Shown: one piece after another, positions 40,432-47,668 of the stretch
How the letters are laid out: each line of letters starts with the position of its first letter
Numbering within the stretch: position 1 is the first letter of the stretch
Origin: Arenibacter sp. 6A1
Lineage (GTDB): Bacteria > Bacteroidota > Bacteroidia > Flavobacteriales > Flavobacteriaceae
Direction: 5' to 3'
DNA length: 49,628 nt
Assembly (NCBI RefSeq): GCF_012272855.1
Contig: NZ_JAAXCQ010000024.1
Location: 1-49,628 of the forward strand
Made by a program: the position numbers and the translations under genes
Notes under the pieces: generated by a model
What the model saw: the letters and a program-made list of their open reading frames with translations, nothing else
Databases searched by the model: none
Told to the model about the DNA's origin: nothing

Positions 40432-41628
40432 CTACTTAATAATAGAATCCATTAGCTTAACCTCTTTATCTATCATACTCTGCACTATATGTACATAGAC
40501 CATGGTGGTCTTAATTTCAGAGTGGCCTAAAATTTTCTGAAGGTTTTCTACACTTCCACCAGAGATAAGGTAGTTGGTAGCAAAGGTGTGTCGGCTGCTG
40601 TGGTAGTACAGTCTTTTTTTAATCCCTAGGGCACTCGCTATTTTTTTAAGTTCGCGGTTAATGTATTCCCTGGTGTAGGAACCTGAAAACACTTTCGGGT
40701 GCCCAATAAGCCCTTTTGCGGTCTCGTTTAACTGCAGGCGTATAAACTTATTAGTCTTCACCATCGTAAAGGCAAGCACATCATCTATAATGTTTTCATG
40801 GGTAAGATTCTCAATGTCGCTAATGCGTAGGCCCGTAAAGCAAGAAAACAGGTATTGCTGCAATATGCTCTTCCAAGTGGGGTTTACAAAATCGCTCATA
40901 TAGTATTCGTGCATCATCTTTACTTCGTCTGGAGTAAGGAAGGTGAAATTGCCCGTCATTGCTTTTACGGTAATATCAGAAAAGGCCAGTTTGGTCTTTA
41001 TGCCTCTTTTGTTGGCTGCGTGTAAATACTTCTTAAAATTCTTAATAGTTCCTTCTATGGTAGAAGGGACGTTTTTAAGTTCGTTTTTTAAATAGTTCCT
41101 AAAGTCCGTTAAAAAAGATTCGTCTATTTCAGAAAATAGAATAGGGTCCTTATACTTTTTGATTTTAGATAAGGCCCCTTTTTGCTGCCTGTAGGTAGAA
41201 TGCTTAATGGCATTTTTGGTACGCTCCAGATAATTTTCTGCAAACGTATTGAAGTTTACTCTCAGCGATGGCTGTTGCAGGTCTTCTATAACTTTTTCCA
41301 AGGTCATAACATCCCCGTTTAAACGATAGTTTACCTCAATAGCGTTTAAATCGGCCAGCAGCTTTTCAATTAACAAATTATAGTCCTTTGAGAATTTGAA
41401 GGCTTTTTTCACACGTTGCGCCTTTTTATCGAACATTTTGGGCGGCACCGAAATGTTTAACGGCAACCTTTTTCGCTTCTGATCTAGATAAACGGCCAAA
41501 TATAGCGCGCAGGTACCATCCGCCCTTTTGTAGTCGCTTTTGATTCTAATCTTGTATGAAAGTTTCCCATTCATATTCTGTGGGACAAGTTGTGGGACAA
41601 AGTCTAGGTATTTTAAACTTACTTGCAT
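40432..41628 (-). CDS. int: Tyrosine-recombinase integrase
   Basis: A 398-residue integrase with an arm-binding N-terminus, a SAM-like core-binding domain (about 120-220) and a catalytic domain. Catalytic residues visible are R268 (FTGLRISDIENL), H343 and R346 (YHSSRHTF), H369 (LGHSEIKTT) and the nucleophile Y378 (TMVYVHI). It faces the tRNA-Arg end and probably recombines the 18-bp core. Its start region overlaps a doublet that recurs in the left arm (3728-3748), so integrase may control its own transcription. The gene and the tail operon converge with 1 bp between stops. Confidence 0.95.
   Translation of the reverse strand: MQVSLKYLDFVPQLVPQNMNGKLSYKIRIKSDYKRADGTCALYLAVYLDQKRKRLPLNISVPPKMFDKKAQRVKKAFKFSKDYNLLIEKLLADLNAIEVNYRLNGDVMTLEKVIEDLQQPSLRVNFNTFAENYLERTKNAIKHSTYRQQKGALSKIKKYKDPILFSEIDESFLTDFRNYLKNELKNVPSTIEGTIKNFKKYLHAANKRGIKTKLAFSDITVKAMTGNFTFLTPDEVKMMHEYYMSDFVNPTWKSILQQYLFSCFTGLRISDIENLTHENIIDDVLAFTMVKTNKFIRLQLNETAKGLIGHPKVFSGSYTREYINRELKKIASALGIKKRLYYHSSRHTFATNYLISGGSVENLQKILGHSEIKTTMVYVHIVQSMIDKEVKLMDSIIK
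41581..41602. repeat. Candidate integrase arm-binding site, right arm
   Basis: TGGGACA followed by TGGGACAAAG, spaced one base further apart than in the left arm. It lies inside codons for the integrase N-terminus, 121 bp left of the attR core. Confidence 0.4.
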
Positions 41629-41663
41629 GTTAATCGGTTTTTTCGAAGTGGCTGTAAAACGGT

Positions 41664-41716
41664 GAAGGCGTAGTACTTACAGTGTTTCCACTGTAGGTAC
41701 TACGCCTTCTTTTTTA
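41664..41716 (+). terminator. 21-bp hairpin with T-run beside attR
   Basis: Arms at 41664-41684 and 41689-41709 are complementary with one G-T pair, enclosing a 4-nt loop. The plus strand then has a run of T, so it fits a terminator of rightward transcription, shielding tRNA-Arg from antisense readthrough of the tail operon. On the minus strand the downstream run is only TTTT, so it may weakly stop tRNA transcripts before int. Confidence 0.7.
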
Positions 41717-41722
41717 CTATTT

Positions 41723-41740
41723 TGTGACCTCGACAGGATT
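41723..41740. repeat. attR core
   Basis: TGTGACCTCGACAGGATT, identical to attL at 3664-3681. Sixteen of its bases form the 3' end of the tRNA-Arg gene, so integration restores the tRNA. Confidence 0.93.
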
Positions 41741-41798
41741 CAAACCTGTAACCTTCTGAGCCGTAATCAGATGCGCTATTCAGTTGCGCCACGAGGCC
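41725..41798 (-). tRNA. tRNA-Arg (anticodon ACG), prophage attachment gene
   Basis: The minus strand gives a 74-nt arginine tRNA: acceptor GGCCTCG pairs with CGAGGTC, the anticodon arm is TCTGA-TTACGGC-TCAGA with anticodon ACG, and the T arm contains GGTTTGAATCC. CCA is not encoded. The T arm and acceptor are at the attR core, so the gene stays whole after insertion while its original downstream terminator was moved to the far side of the prophage. Confidence 0.96.
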
Positions 41799-41827
41799 GT
41801 TTTTATTTTTTGTTCCCTAACGGGCTG

Positions 41828-41851
41828 CAAATATATTTCTTTTTACCTTTG
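41828..41851. promoter_or_regulatory. Divergent -7 boxes of tRNA-Arg and apt
   Basis: On the minus strand TATATTTG (41828-41835) serves tRNA-Arg, and on the plus strand TACCTTTG (41844-41851) serves apt. Both match TANNTTTG perfectly. They lie 8 bp apart, so the two promoters overlap and probably compete. No clear -33 box is seen for either. Confidence 0.6.
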
Positions 41852-41864
41852 CCACCAAATAAGA

Positions 41865-42389
41865 ATGCAAAAAAAAATGAATTATTTTAAATTTATTCGG
41901 GAAGTGCCTGATTATCCGAAGATAGGAGTTTCCTTTAAAGATATCACTCCGCTGCTTCAAAATCCAACTGCCTTGCAAGGAGCTAAAGAAGCGCTTTGTG
42001 AACTGCTTAAAGACAAACAGGTCGATAAGGTAGTGGGGATGGAAAGTAGGGGTTTCTTTTTTGGACCTATGTTGGCGGCACAATTAAATGCCGGATTTGT
42101 ACCTGTTAGAAAAAAAGGAAAATTGCCTTTTAATACTATAAGCGAAAATTACGATCTGGAATACGGACAAGATGTGTTAGAAATACATGTCGATGGTATT
42201 CAAAAAGGTGATAGAGTGCTAATTCATGACGACGTTTTGGCAACAGGGGGTACTGCAAGTGCCGTTTGTAAATTTGTAGAACGTCTTGGGGGAGAAGTGG
42301 TGCAATGCAACTTTTTGTTGGAACTGCAGTTTTTAAACGGAAGGGAGAAATTGCCGGGCTATGAAGTGGCTTCCCTAATGCAATACTAA
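41865..42389 (+). CDS. apt: Adenine phosphoribosyltransferase
   Basis: About 174 residues; it salvages adenine with PRPP to form AMP. The PRPP-binding motif VLIHDDVLATGGTA and the conserved MESRGFFFGPMLAAQL are present, and the length fits the family. The start at 41865 is chosen because the -7 box at 41844-41851 puts transcription near 41856; a second Met lies at 41877. The open frame further left runs through the tRNA and cannot be used. It converges with a small leftward gene by a 4-bp overlap. Confidence 0.95.
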   Translation: MQKKMNYFKFIREVPDYPKIGVSFKDITPLLQNPTALQGAKEALCELLKDKQVDKVVGMESRGFFFGPMLAAQLNAGFVPVRKKGKLPFNTISENYDLEYGQDVLEIHVDGIQKGDRVLIHDDVLATGGTASAVCKFVERLGGEVVQCNFLLELQFLNGREKLPGYEVASLMQY

Positions 42390-42538
42390 TCCAAAGCGTT
42401 GGTGGTGATATAATAACGCCATCCAATTATCGCCATTTGAAGTTTTGTGGCTTTGGCAAGGTTTAACTGTTGTTTGCTGTAAGACGGTAGTAGGTACTTA
42501 TTAATCCTTGCTATAATTTTAAAAAGGGTCTTTTTCAT
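42386..42538 (-). CDS. Conserved 50-residue Flavobacteriia protein
   Basis: A small basic protein starting MKKTLFKIIARINKYLLPSY, with SKQQLNLAKATKLQ in the middle and a C-terminal WRYYITTNALD. I recognise this as a small, conserved, uncharacterised Flavobacteriia protein; the ending WRYY(I/V)T-x-NALD is characteristic. It converges with apt with a 4-bp overlap. Confidence 0.75.
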   Translation of the reverse strand: MKKTLFKIIARINKYLLPSYSKQQLNLAKATKLQMAIIGWRYYITTNALD

Positions 42539-42865
42539 AAGGTGCCTATTTTAGGGTGTTTGCTAACTTTAAAATTGCTGTTATACAATAGTTGAGCTTC
42601 ATTAGGTTCTTCTAGATTAAGTTTCAAATATATAAAGAAAGTAGGCTACTTAATTAATTGGCTGGTTACGGAAATTCTTAAGCCTTTATAAGATGGCCAA
42701 TGATGATAGGTATAGCTGCAGAGTAAAAAGGGCCCGAATATGGTGAATTATCTAGGGTTGCTGCAAGAATTATTCGAATGACTAGTGGGTGCCCAAGTCT
42801 TGGGACTACAACTTTAATTTATTTTTCTAAAAGCTTTTCTAGGGGTAATAGTATTTAGACTTCGT
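42539..42865. other. Intergenic spacer
   Basis: About 330 bp between the leftward 50-residue gene and the antiporter. No gene or strong hairpin seen. Confidence 0.4.
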
Positions 42866-42873
42866 TATATTTG
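42866..42873 (+). promoter_or_regulatory. -7 box of the antiporter gene
   Basis: TATATTTG, a perfect match to TANNTTTG, 15 bp before the ATG at 42889, giving a leader of about 10 nt. Confidence 0.6.
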
Positions 42874-42888
42874 TCCAAAAATTTAATA

Positions 42889-43827
42889 ATGCTAGATATA
42901 ATATATATTGTTTTAGGATTGACCCTTCTGGTGTTAGGAGGAAATTGGTTGTTGAAGGCGGCGGTGGCCTTGTCTTTAAAATTAAATATTCCGAAAATTG
43001 TAATTGGGATGACGGTGGTGTCTTTTGCTACCTCGGCACCAGAGCTTATTGTTAGTATAAATGCTGCCTTAGATGGATTTCCAGATTTGGCCTTGGGGAA
43101 TGTAGTAGGTTCTAATATTGCTAACCTGGGGTTGGTTCTGGCTATCACAATCATTCTGGGGAGTATAGATGTGCGTAAAAGTTTTTATACCACAGACTGG
43201 CCTGTAATGATGTTGGCGTCGCTATTGTTTTTTGGGTTTATATATTTCGATGGGGAGATACAAAGAACCGAAGGGATTGTAATGGTGGTTAGTCTATTCC
43301 TGTTTTTGGTATACCTGTTGCGTTTTCAGAAAACTGCCGTTGTAGATGAAATGCCAGAAGACGATATTCCTCTTCCATTATATAAGTTAGTGTTGTTTCT
43401 AGGGTTGGGAGGAACTGCCCTTTGGGGAGGTTCAGAGCTATTGATTAATGGTGCGGTTGGTTTGGCCACCTTTTACGGGGTAAGTGAGCGGATTATTGCG
43501 GTAACCATTGTTTCGGTAGGGACCAGTATTCCAGAACTGGCGGCTTCTGTAATTGCAGTCATAAAAAAGGAAAAGGCGATTTCTTTGGGAAATCTTTTAG
43601 GGTCCAATATTTTTAACCTATTGGCCGTATTGGGAATTACCGCTATCATAACGCCCATAAAAGTAGTAGATCAGGGCTTGCTATCAAGTGATGTATTTTG
43701 GATGTTGGGAATTTCATTTTTGATTTTGCCCTTGGTGTTTATTCCAAAAGGACTTCGATTGGGGTGGCGAGACGGAATAGTGTTATTGCTGTTATATGCC
43801 GGTTTTGTGTATATAACCATTAAATAG
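42889..43827 (+). CDS. CaCA-family Ca2+/Na+ antiporter (YrbG-like)
   Basis: A 312-residue inner-membrane protein with about ten helices and two inverted alpha repeats. The first has VVSFATSAPELIVSINAAL and ALGNVVGSNIANLGLVL, the second SVGTSIPELAASVIAVI and SLGNLLGSNIFNLLAVLG. The acidic residue of each (S/T)(A/S/I)PE motif binds the cation. The family exchanges Ca2+ or K+ for Na+ or H+. The start at 42889 is preferred over a more upstream frame. A TANNTTTG box lies 15 bp before. Its 3' end has been duplicated downstream (44011-44114). Confidence 0.93.
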   Translation: MLDIIYIVLGLTLLVLGGNWLLKAAVALSLKLNIPKIVIGMTVVSFATSAPELIVSINAALDGFPDLALGNVVGSNIANLGLVLAITIILGSIDVRKSFYTTDWPVMMLASLLFFGFIYFDGEIQRTEGIVMVVSLFLFLVYLLRFQKTAVVDEMPEDDIPLPLYKLVLFLGLGGTALWGGSELLINGAVGLATFYGVSERIIAVTIVSVGTSIPELAASVIAVIKKEKAISLGNLLGSNIFNLLAVLGITAIITPIKVVDQGLLSSDVFWMLGISFLILPLVFIPKGLRLGWRDGIVLLLLYAGFVYITIK

Positions 43828-43843
43828 ATTTTATAAGATATCA

Positions 43844-43886
43844 TAAAAAAAACCGCTTCTTTACATGCGAAAGAAGCGGTTTTTTG
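43844..43886. terminator. Bidirectional terminator after the antiporter
   Basis: Stem of at least 15 bp, with AAAAACCGCTTCTTT pairing to AAAGAAGCGGTTTTT around a 7-nt loop, and A- and T-runs on both sides. A similar hairpin at 44122-44160 is its duplicate. Confidence 0.9.
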
Positions 43887-43910
43887 TTGCTCTTTGATTT
43901 TGGGGGCGTA

Positions 43911-44006
43911 CCGTTTTGAGGATTCTAGTACACATCTGTGATGATTTGTAATAGAAGCAGGTCTTTTGTCCTTTAGCCTATCTTTCTAACCATTGATTGC
44001 GGTAAT
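43911..44006 (-). pseudogene. Decayed copy of the glutamine synthetase 3' end
   Basis: This resembles the 3' end of the glutamine synthetase gene at 44206-44306 (for example CCGTTTTGAGGATTCTAG versus CCGTTTTGATAATTCTAG, and AGAAGCAGGTCTTTTGTC versus AGAAGCAGGTCTTCTGTC), but with many substitutions and indels. It is part of a tandem duplication of the junction. Confidence 0.75.
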
Positions 44007-44010
44007 TTGG

Positions 44011-44114
44011 TTTTGCCCTTGATGTTTACTCCAAAAGGACTGAGATTGGGATGGCGAGACGGAATAGTATTATTGCTGTTATATGCCGGTTTTGTGTATA
44101 TAATTATAAAATAA
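44011..44114 (+). pseudogene. Partial copy of the antiporter 3' end
   Basis: Closely similar to 43724-43827, the last 34 codons of the antiporter (for example TGGCGAGACGGAATAGT and TTGCTGTTATATGCCGGTTT are shared), offset by 287 bp. It has no start codon. The copy ends in TAA, followed by a duplicated terminator. Confidence 0.88.
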
Positions 44115-44121
44115 AAGGTAT

Positions 44122-44160
44122 AAAAAAACCGCTCCTTTAAATGCAAAAGGAGCGGTTTTT
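44122..44160. terminator. Bidirectional terminator between antiporter copy and glutamine synthetase
   Basis: Stem AAAAACCGCTCCTTT pairing with AAAGGAGCGGTTTTT, with runs on both sides. It now serves the leftward glutamine synthetase gene, ending 25 bp from its stop. Confidence 0.88.
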
Positions 44161-44185
44161 AATAGAGAGACAATTTTTGTTGTCC

Positions 44186-45196
44186 TTATATTTTGGCAGA
44201 TTTTACCGTTTTGATAATTCTAGCCGCAATTCTGTAAGGATCACCGTTAGAAGCAGGTCTTCTGTCTTCTAACCAGCCTTTCCAACCATTGTTTACAGTG
44301 ATAATCGGAATTCTAATAGAAGCTCCCCTGTCAGCTACACCATAACTAAAGTCGTCTATAGCGGCAGTTTCGTGCAAGCCTGTCAAACGCTCGTCATTAA
44401 ACTCACCGTACACTTCAATGTGTTCTTTGGTTACAGGTCTGAAAGCTTCACATATTTTCTCGTAAATTTCTTTGGAACCACAGGTTCTTAAGGTAGTGTT
44501 AGAAAAGTTGGCGTGCATACCAGATCCGTTCCAGTCTCCTTTTACAGGTTTTGGATGGTACTCAATATAGTAACCGTATTTTTCAGTCAAACGATCTAAT
44601 AGGTAACGAGCAACCCAGATTTCATCTCCTGCTTTTTTACCTCCTTTGGCAAATAACTGAAATTCCCATTGTCCGCAAGCTACTTCTTGGTTAATACCTT
44701 CAAAGTTAAGTCCGGCAGCGATACATAAATCAGCATGCTCTTCTACTATATCTCTTCCGTGAGTGTTTTTTCCACCAACAGAACAGTAATACATACCCTG
44801 AGGACCAGGATATCCGCCAACAGGGAATCCTAATGGCAATTGGGTATGAGTGTCCATAATAAAATATTCTTGCTCAAAACCAAACCAGAAATCATTGTCT
44901 TCATCATCAATCATGTTTCTAGAATTCGTTTTGTGCGGCGTACCATCAGCATTCAAAACCTCGGCCATTACTAAATAACCGTCCTTTCTGTCTGGATCAG
45001 GAAATATAGATACAGGTTTCAATAAACAGTCCGAATTTCCGCCTTCAGCTTGTTTGGTAGAACTACCGTCAAAAGACCATATTGGGCAGTCTTCCAACTT
45101 CCCGCTAAAATCATTTTCTACCTTAGTTTTGCTTCTTAGGTTTGCGGTTGGCATATAACCGTCTAACCAAATGTATTCTAATTTTGATTTGCTCAT
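44186..45196 (-). CDS. Glutamine synthetase, type II-like (beta-grasp)
   Basis: A 336-residue enzyme that makes glutamine from glutamate, ammonia and ATP. Diagnostic motifs are WSFDGSSTKQAEGGNSDC near the start, EQEYFIMD, NGSGMHANFS, GEFNDERLTGLHETAAIDD and RGASIRIP, with length matching the short type II family. ATG at 45196 is used; the open frame further upstream would cover the promoter. A -7 box lies 29 bp upstream at 45225-45232. It is divergent from the type III enzyme. Confidence 0.93.
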   Translation of the reverse strand: MSKSKLEYIWLDGYMPTANLRSKTKVENDFSGKLEDCPIWSFDGSSTKQAEGGNSDCLLKPVSIFPDPDRKDGYLVMAEVLNADGTPHKTNSRNMIDDEDNDFWFGFEQEYFIMDTHTQLPLGFPVGGYPGPQGMYYCSVGGKNTHGRDIVEEHADLCIAAGLNFEGINQEVACGQWEFQLFAKGGKKAGDEIWVARYLLDRLTEKYGYYIEYHPKPVKGDWNGSGMHANFSNTTLRTCGSKEIYEKICEAFRPVTKEHIEVYGEFNDERLTGLHETAAIDDFSYGVADRGASIRIPIITVNNGWKGWLEDRRPASNGDPYRIAARIIKTVKSAKI

Positions 45197-45224
45197 GATA
45201 CGTTTTGTTGATTTTAATATGATA

Positions 45225-45232
45225 CAAATATA
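45225..45232 (-). promoter_or_regulatory. -7 box of the type II glutamine synthetase
   Basis: TATATTTG on the minus strand, a perfect TANNTTTG; transcription should start near 45220, leaving a leader of about 24 nt. Confidence 0.55.
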
Positions 45233-45274
45233 ATATTTTTCTGAGTAAGTGCTGTTTTTCAATGGGGTTAATGG

Positions 45275-45282
45275 TATATTTG
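45275..45282 (+). promoter_or_regulatory. -7 box for glnN
   Basis: TATATTTG on the plus strand. Transcription from it would leave about 107 nt before the glnN ATG at 45394. This leader contains ACCCC-T-rich-AGGGGT (45300-45319), a small hairpin. Another, nearer promoter cannot be excluded. Confidence 0.4.
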
Positions 45283-45393
45283 CTTGTATTTTTTTGTACA
45301 CCCCTTTTTTTATAGGGGTATTTTATTAAATCATTATTATTATTTGTCAATTTTAATGAATTGTTATTTTTTTAAATAAAATTAAAAGCACTT

Positions 45394-47580
45394 ATGTCAA
45401 AGCAAAGATTTGATGCCATAGCAAAAAGCTATACTAGAGAAAAGTTATCTATTGAGGAAAGTGGGAGACGTTCGGAATATTTCGGGACCTATGTCTTTAA
45501 TGAAGAACGAATGCTGCAGTTTTTAACCAAGGAAGCGTATGAGCGTGTAAAAGGAGCAATGGTTTCTGGAACAAAAATAGATAGAAAAGTTGCCGATCAG
45601 GTGGCCGAAGGAATGAAGGCCTGGGCAATTTCTATGGGAGCTACACACTATACGCATTGGTTTCAGCCACTAACAGGTTCTACAGCAGAAAAACACGATG
45701 CCTTTTTTGATCTCAGATCAGATGGTCGTGGGATGGAGAAATTTGGAGGCGGACAGCTAGTACAGCAAGAATCGGATGCTTCTAGTTTTCCTAACGGAGG
45801 AATTAGAGATACTTTTGAAGCTAGAGGGTATACCGCATGGGATCCTACCTCTCCGGCCTTTTTGTATGGTACTACCTTATGTATACCAACCGTTTTTGTG
45901 GCCTATACAGGGGAAGCCTTAGATAATAAAGCCCCATTGCTTAGAGCCTTGGGCGCTATAGACGAAGCCGCAACGGCAGTAGCTAAATATTTCGATAAAA
46001 ATGTCGCCAAAGTAAACGCTACCCTAGGATGGGAACAAGAGTATTTCTTGATCGATAAATCCTTGGCAGACTCCCGTCCCGATATTAGTTTGACCGGACG
46101 TACCTTAGTAGGGCAATCTGCCGCAAAAGGACAACAGCTAGACGATCACTATTTTGGGGTAATACCTAGTAGAGTGCTCGAATTTATGAAAGATCTGGAA
46201 ATAGAATGTACCAAGCTTGGTATTCCAGTGAAAACAAGACATAATGAAGTAGCGCCGAATCAGTTCGAATTAGCGCCTATTTTTGAGGAAACCAATTTGG
46301 CAGTAGACCATAACCTATTGCTGATGGATATCATGGCTAAAAAAGCCGATAAACATAACTTTACTATTCTTTTCCACGAAAAACCCTTTGCAGGGGTAAA
46401 TGGTTCGGGAAAACATAATAACTGGTCATTGGCAACAGATACCGGCGTTAATTTATTAAGCCCGGGAAGTACCCCAATGAAGAACTTGCAGTTTTTGACC
46501 TTTTTTGTGAATACCATCAAAGCGGTAGATACCTATGAAGAATTATTGCGTTCTTCTATAAGTTCGGCCAGTAACGATCATAGGCTAGGAGCTAGTGAAG
46601 CACCTCCCGCGATTATGTCAATTTTTATCGGACAACAGCTCGATGCCGTTCTTAATGAACTAGAAGGGGTTACCAAAGGGAAATTGTCGCCGGAAGAAAA
46701 AACGGAATTGAAATTGAACGTGGTAGGGAAAATCCCTGAAATATTATTGGATAACACCGATAGAAACCGTACCTCCCCATTTGCCTTTACCGGAAATAAA
46801 TTTGAAATGAGAGGGGTAGGTTCTACCGCCAATTGTGCCAAACCAATGACCTATTTAAATACCATCGTTGCCAAACAGCTATTGGACTTTAAAAAGGAGG
46901 TAGATCATTTAATCGATAAAAAAGGCTTTAAAAAAGATGAAGCTATTTTTAATGTATTAAGAGAGTATATAAAAACTTCAAAAAGAATAAGGTTCGAAGG
47001 CGATGGTTATAGTGAGGCTTGGGAGAAAGAAGCTAAAACTAGAAAGTTAAGCAATAATAAAAATACGCCACAGGCCCTTCAGGTGCTTACCTCTAAAGAT
47101 AGTTTAGAACTTTTTGAATCCATGAAAGTTTTAAGTGAGACAGAAGTAAATGTTCGCCATGAGGTAGAGTTGGAAGATTATATTATGCATATTCAGATTG
47201 AAGGTAGGGTCTTTAATGAGCTTGTCTATAGCTATATAATTCCGGCAGCCGTAGAGTATCAAAACAAATTGATACAAAATATTGTAGGTCTAAAAGAAAT
47301 ATATGGGGCCGACTATAAAAAAATGGCAAACAGTCAATTGGATATTGTAAACCGCATTTCAGAACATATTGGCGTTATTAAAACAAAAACCGATGCCATG
47401 GTAGAGGAAAGGAAAAAAGCCAACAATATGGTCGATGTTACTGAAAAAGCCTTTGCTTATTGTGATAAGGTGAGACCTTACTTTGATGAAATCAGATACC
47501 ACTGCGATAAGTTAGAGCGCTTGGTAGACGATGAAATATGGCCTTTGACCAAATACAGAGAGCTTTTGTTTATCAAATAA
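45394..47580 (+). CDS. glnN: Glutamine synthetase type III
   Basis: A 728-residue glutamine synthetase of the large GSIII type typical of Bacteroidota and cyanobacteria. It has GWEQEYFLIDKSLADSRPD, the GSIII hallmark NEVAPNQFELAPIFEE, the ATP/glutamate-binding HEKPFAGVNGSGKHNNWS, and the late region with EYIKTSKRIRFEGDGYSEAW. The active form is a double-hexameric ring. It lies divergent from the type II enzyme over a 197-bp shared promoter region, allowing joint control by nitrogen supply. Confidence 0.96.
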   Translation: MSKQRFDAIAKSYTREKLSIEESGRRSEYFGTYVFNEERMLQFLTKEAYERVKGAMVSGTKIDRKVADQVAEGMKAWAISMGATHYTHWFQPLTGSTAEKHDAFFDLRSDGRGMEKFGGGQLVQQESDASSFPNGGIRDTFEARGYTAWDPTSPAFLYGTTLCIPTVFVAYTGEALDNKAPLLRALGAIDEAATAVAKYFDKNVAKVNATLGWEQEYFLIDKSLADSRPDISLTGRTLVGQSAAKGQQLDDHYFGVIPSRVLEFMKDLEIECTKLGIPVKTRHNEVAPNQFELAPIFEETNLAVDHNLLLMDIMAKKADKHNFTILFHEKPFAGVNGSGKHNNWSLATDTGVNLLSPGSTPMKNLQFLTFFVNTIKAVDTYEELLRSSISSASNDHRLGASEAPPAIMSIFIGQQLDAVLNELEGVTKGKLSPEEKTELKLNVVGKIPEILLDNTDRNRTSPFAFTGNKFEMRGVGSTANCAKPMTYLNTIVAKQLLDFKKEVDHLIDKKGFKKDEAIFNVLREYIKTSKRIRFEGDGYSEAWEKEAKTRKLSNNKNTPQALQVLTSKDSLELFESMKVLSETEVNVRHEVELEDYIMHIQIEGRVFNELVYSYIIPAAVEYQNKLIQNIVGLKEIYGADYKKMANSQLDIVNRISEHIGVIKTKTDAMVEERKKANNMVDVTEKAFAYCDKVRPYFDEIRYHCDKLERLVDDEIWPLTKYRELLFIK

Positions 47581-47605
47581 TAAAGAATTTTTAAATTCTT
47601 GGATT

Positions 47606-47633
47606 AAAAGCCCACATTTAGTGGGCTTTTTTT
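47606..47633 (+). terminator. Terminator after glnN
   Basis: Perfect 10-bp stem AAAAGCCCAC/GTGGGCTTTT with loop ATTTA and T-run, 26 bp after the glnN stop. Confidence 0.92.
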
Positions 47634-47644
47634 GTGGATTGAAC

Positions 47645-47652
47645 TATTTTTG
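47645..47652 (+). promoter_or_regulatory. -7 box of purM
   Basis: TATTTTTG matches TANNTTTG. It lies 16 bp before the ATG at 47669, giving a leader of about 12 nt. Confidence 0.55.
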
Positions 47653-47668
47653 CAGCAAAGTTTTAATC

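Larger units (their letters stand above)
3664..41740. mobile_element. Integrated siphovirus-like prophage, about 38 kb
   Basis: The element is bounded by an 18-bp direct repeat (3664-3681 and 41723-41740) that matches the 3' end of tRNA-Arg. A tyrosine integrase lies next to the tRNA end, and between the ends are complete lysogeny, replication, head, packaging, lysis and tail modules. A tape measure gene is present and I see no sheath or contractile baseplate gene, so a long non-contractile tail is likely. No gene essential for a tailed phage looks broken, so it may still be inducible. Confidence 0.93.

Noticed and set aside
41784..41864. Extended N-terminus for apt.
   Set aside because: The extension runs into the tRNA-Arg gene and lies upstream of the promoter box at 41844-41851.
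45197..45301. 35-residue N-terminal extension of the type II glutamine synthetase.
   Set aside because: It overlaps the -7 box at 45225-45232, and the family starts at the chosen Met.
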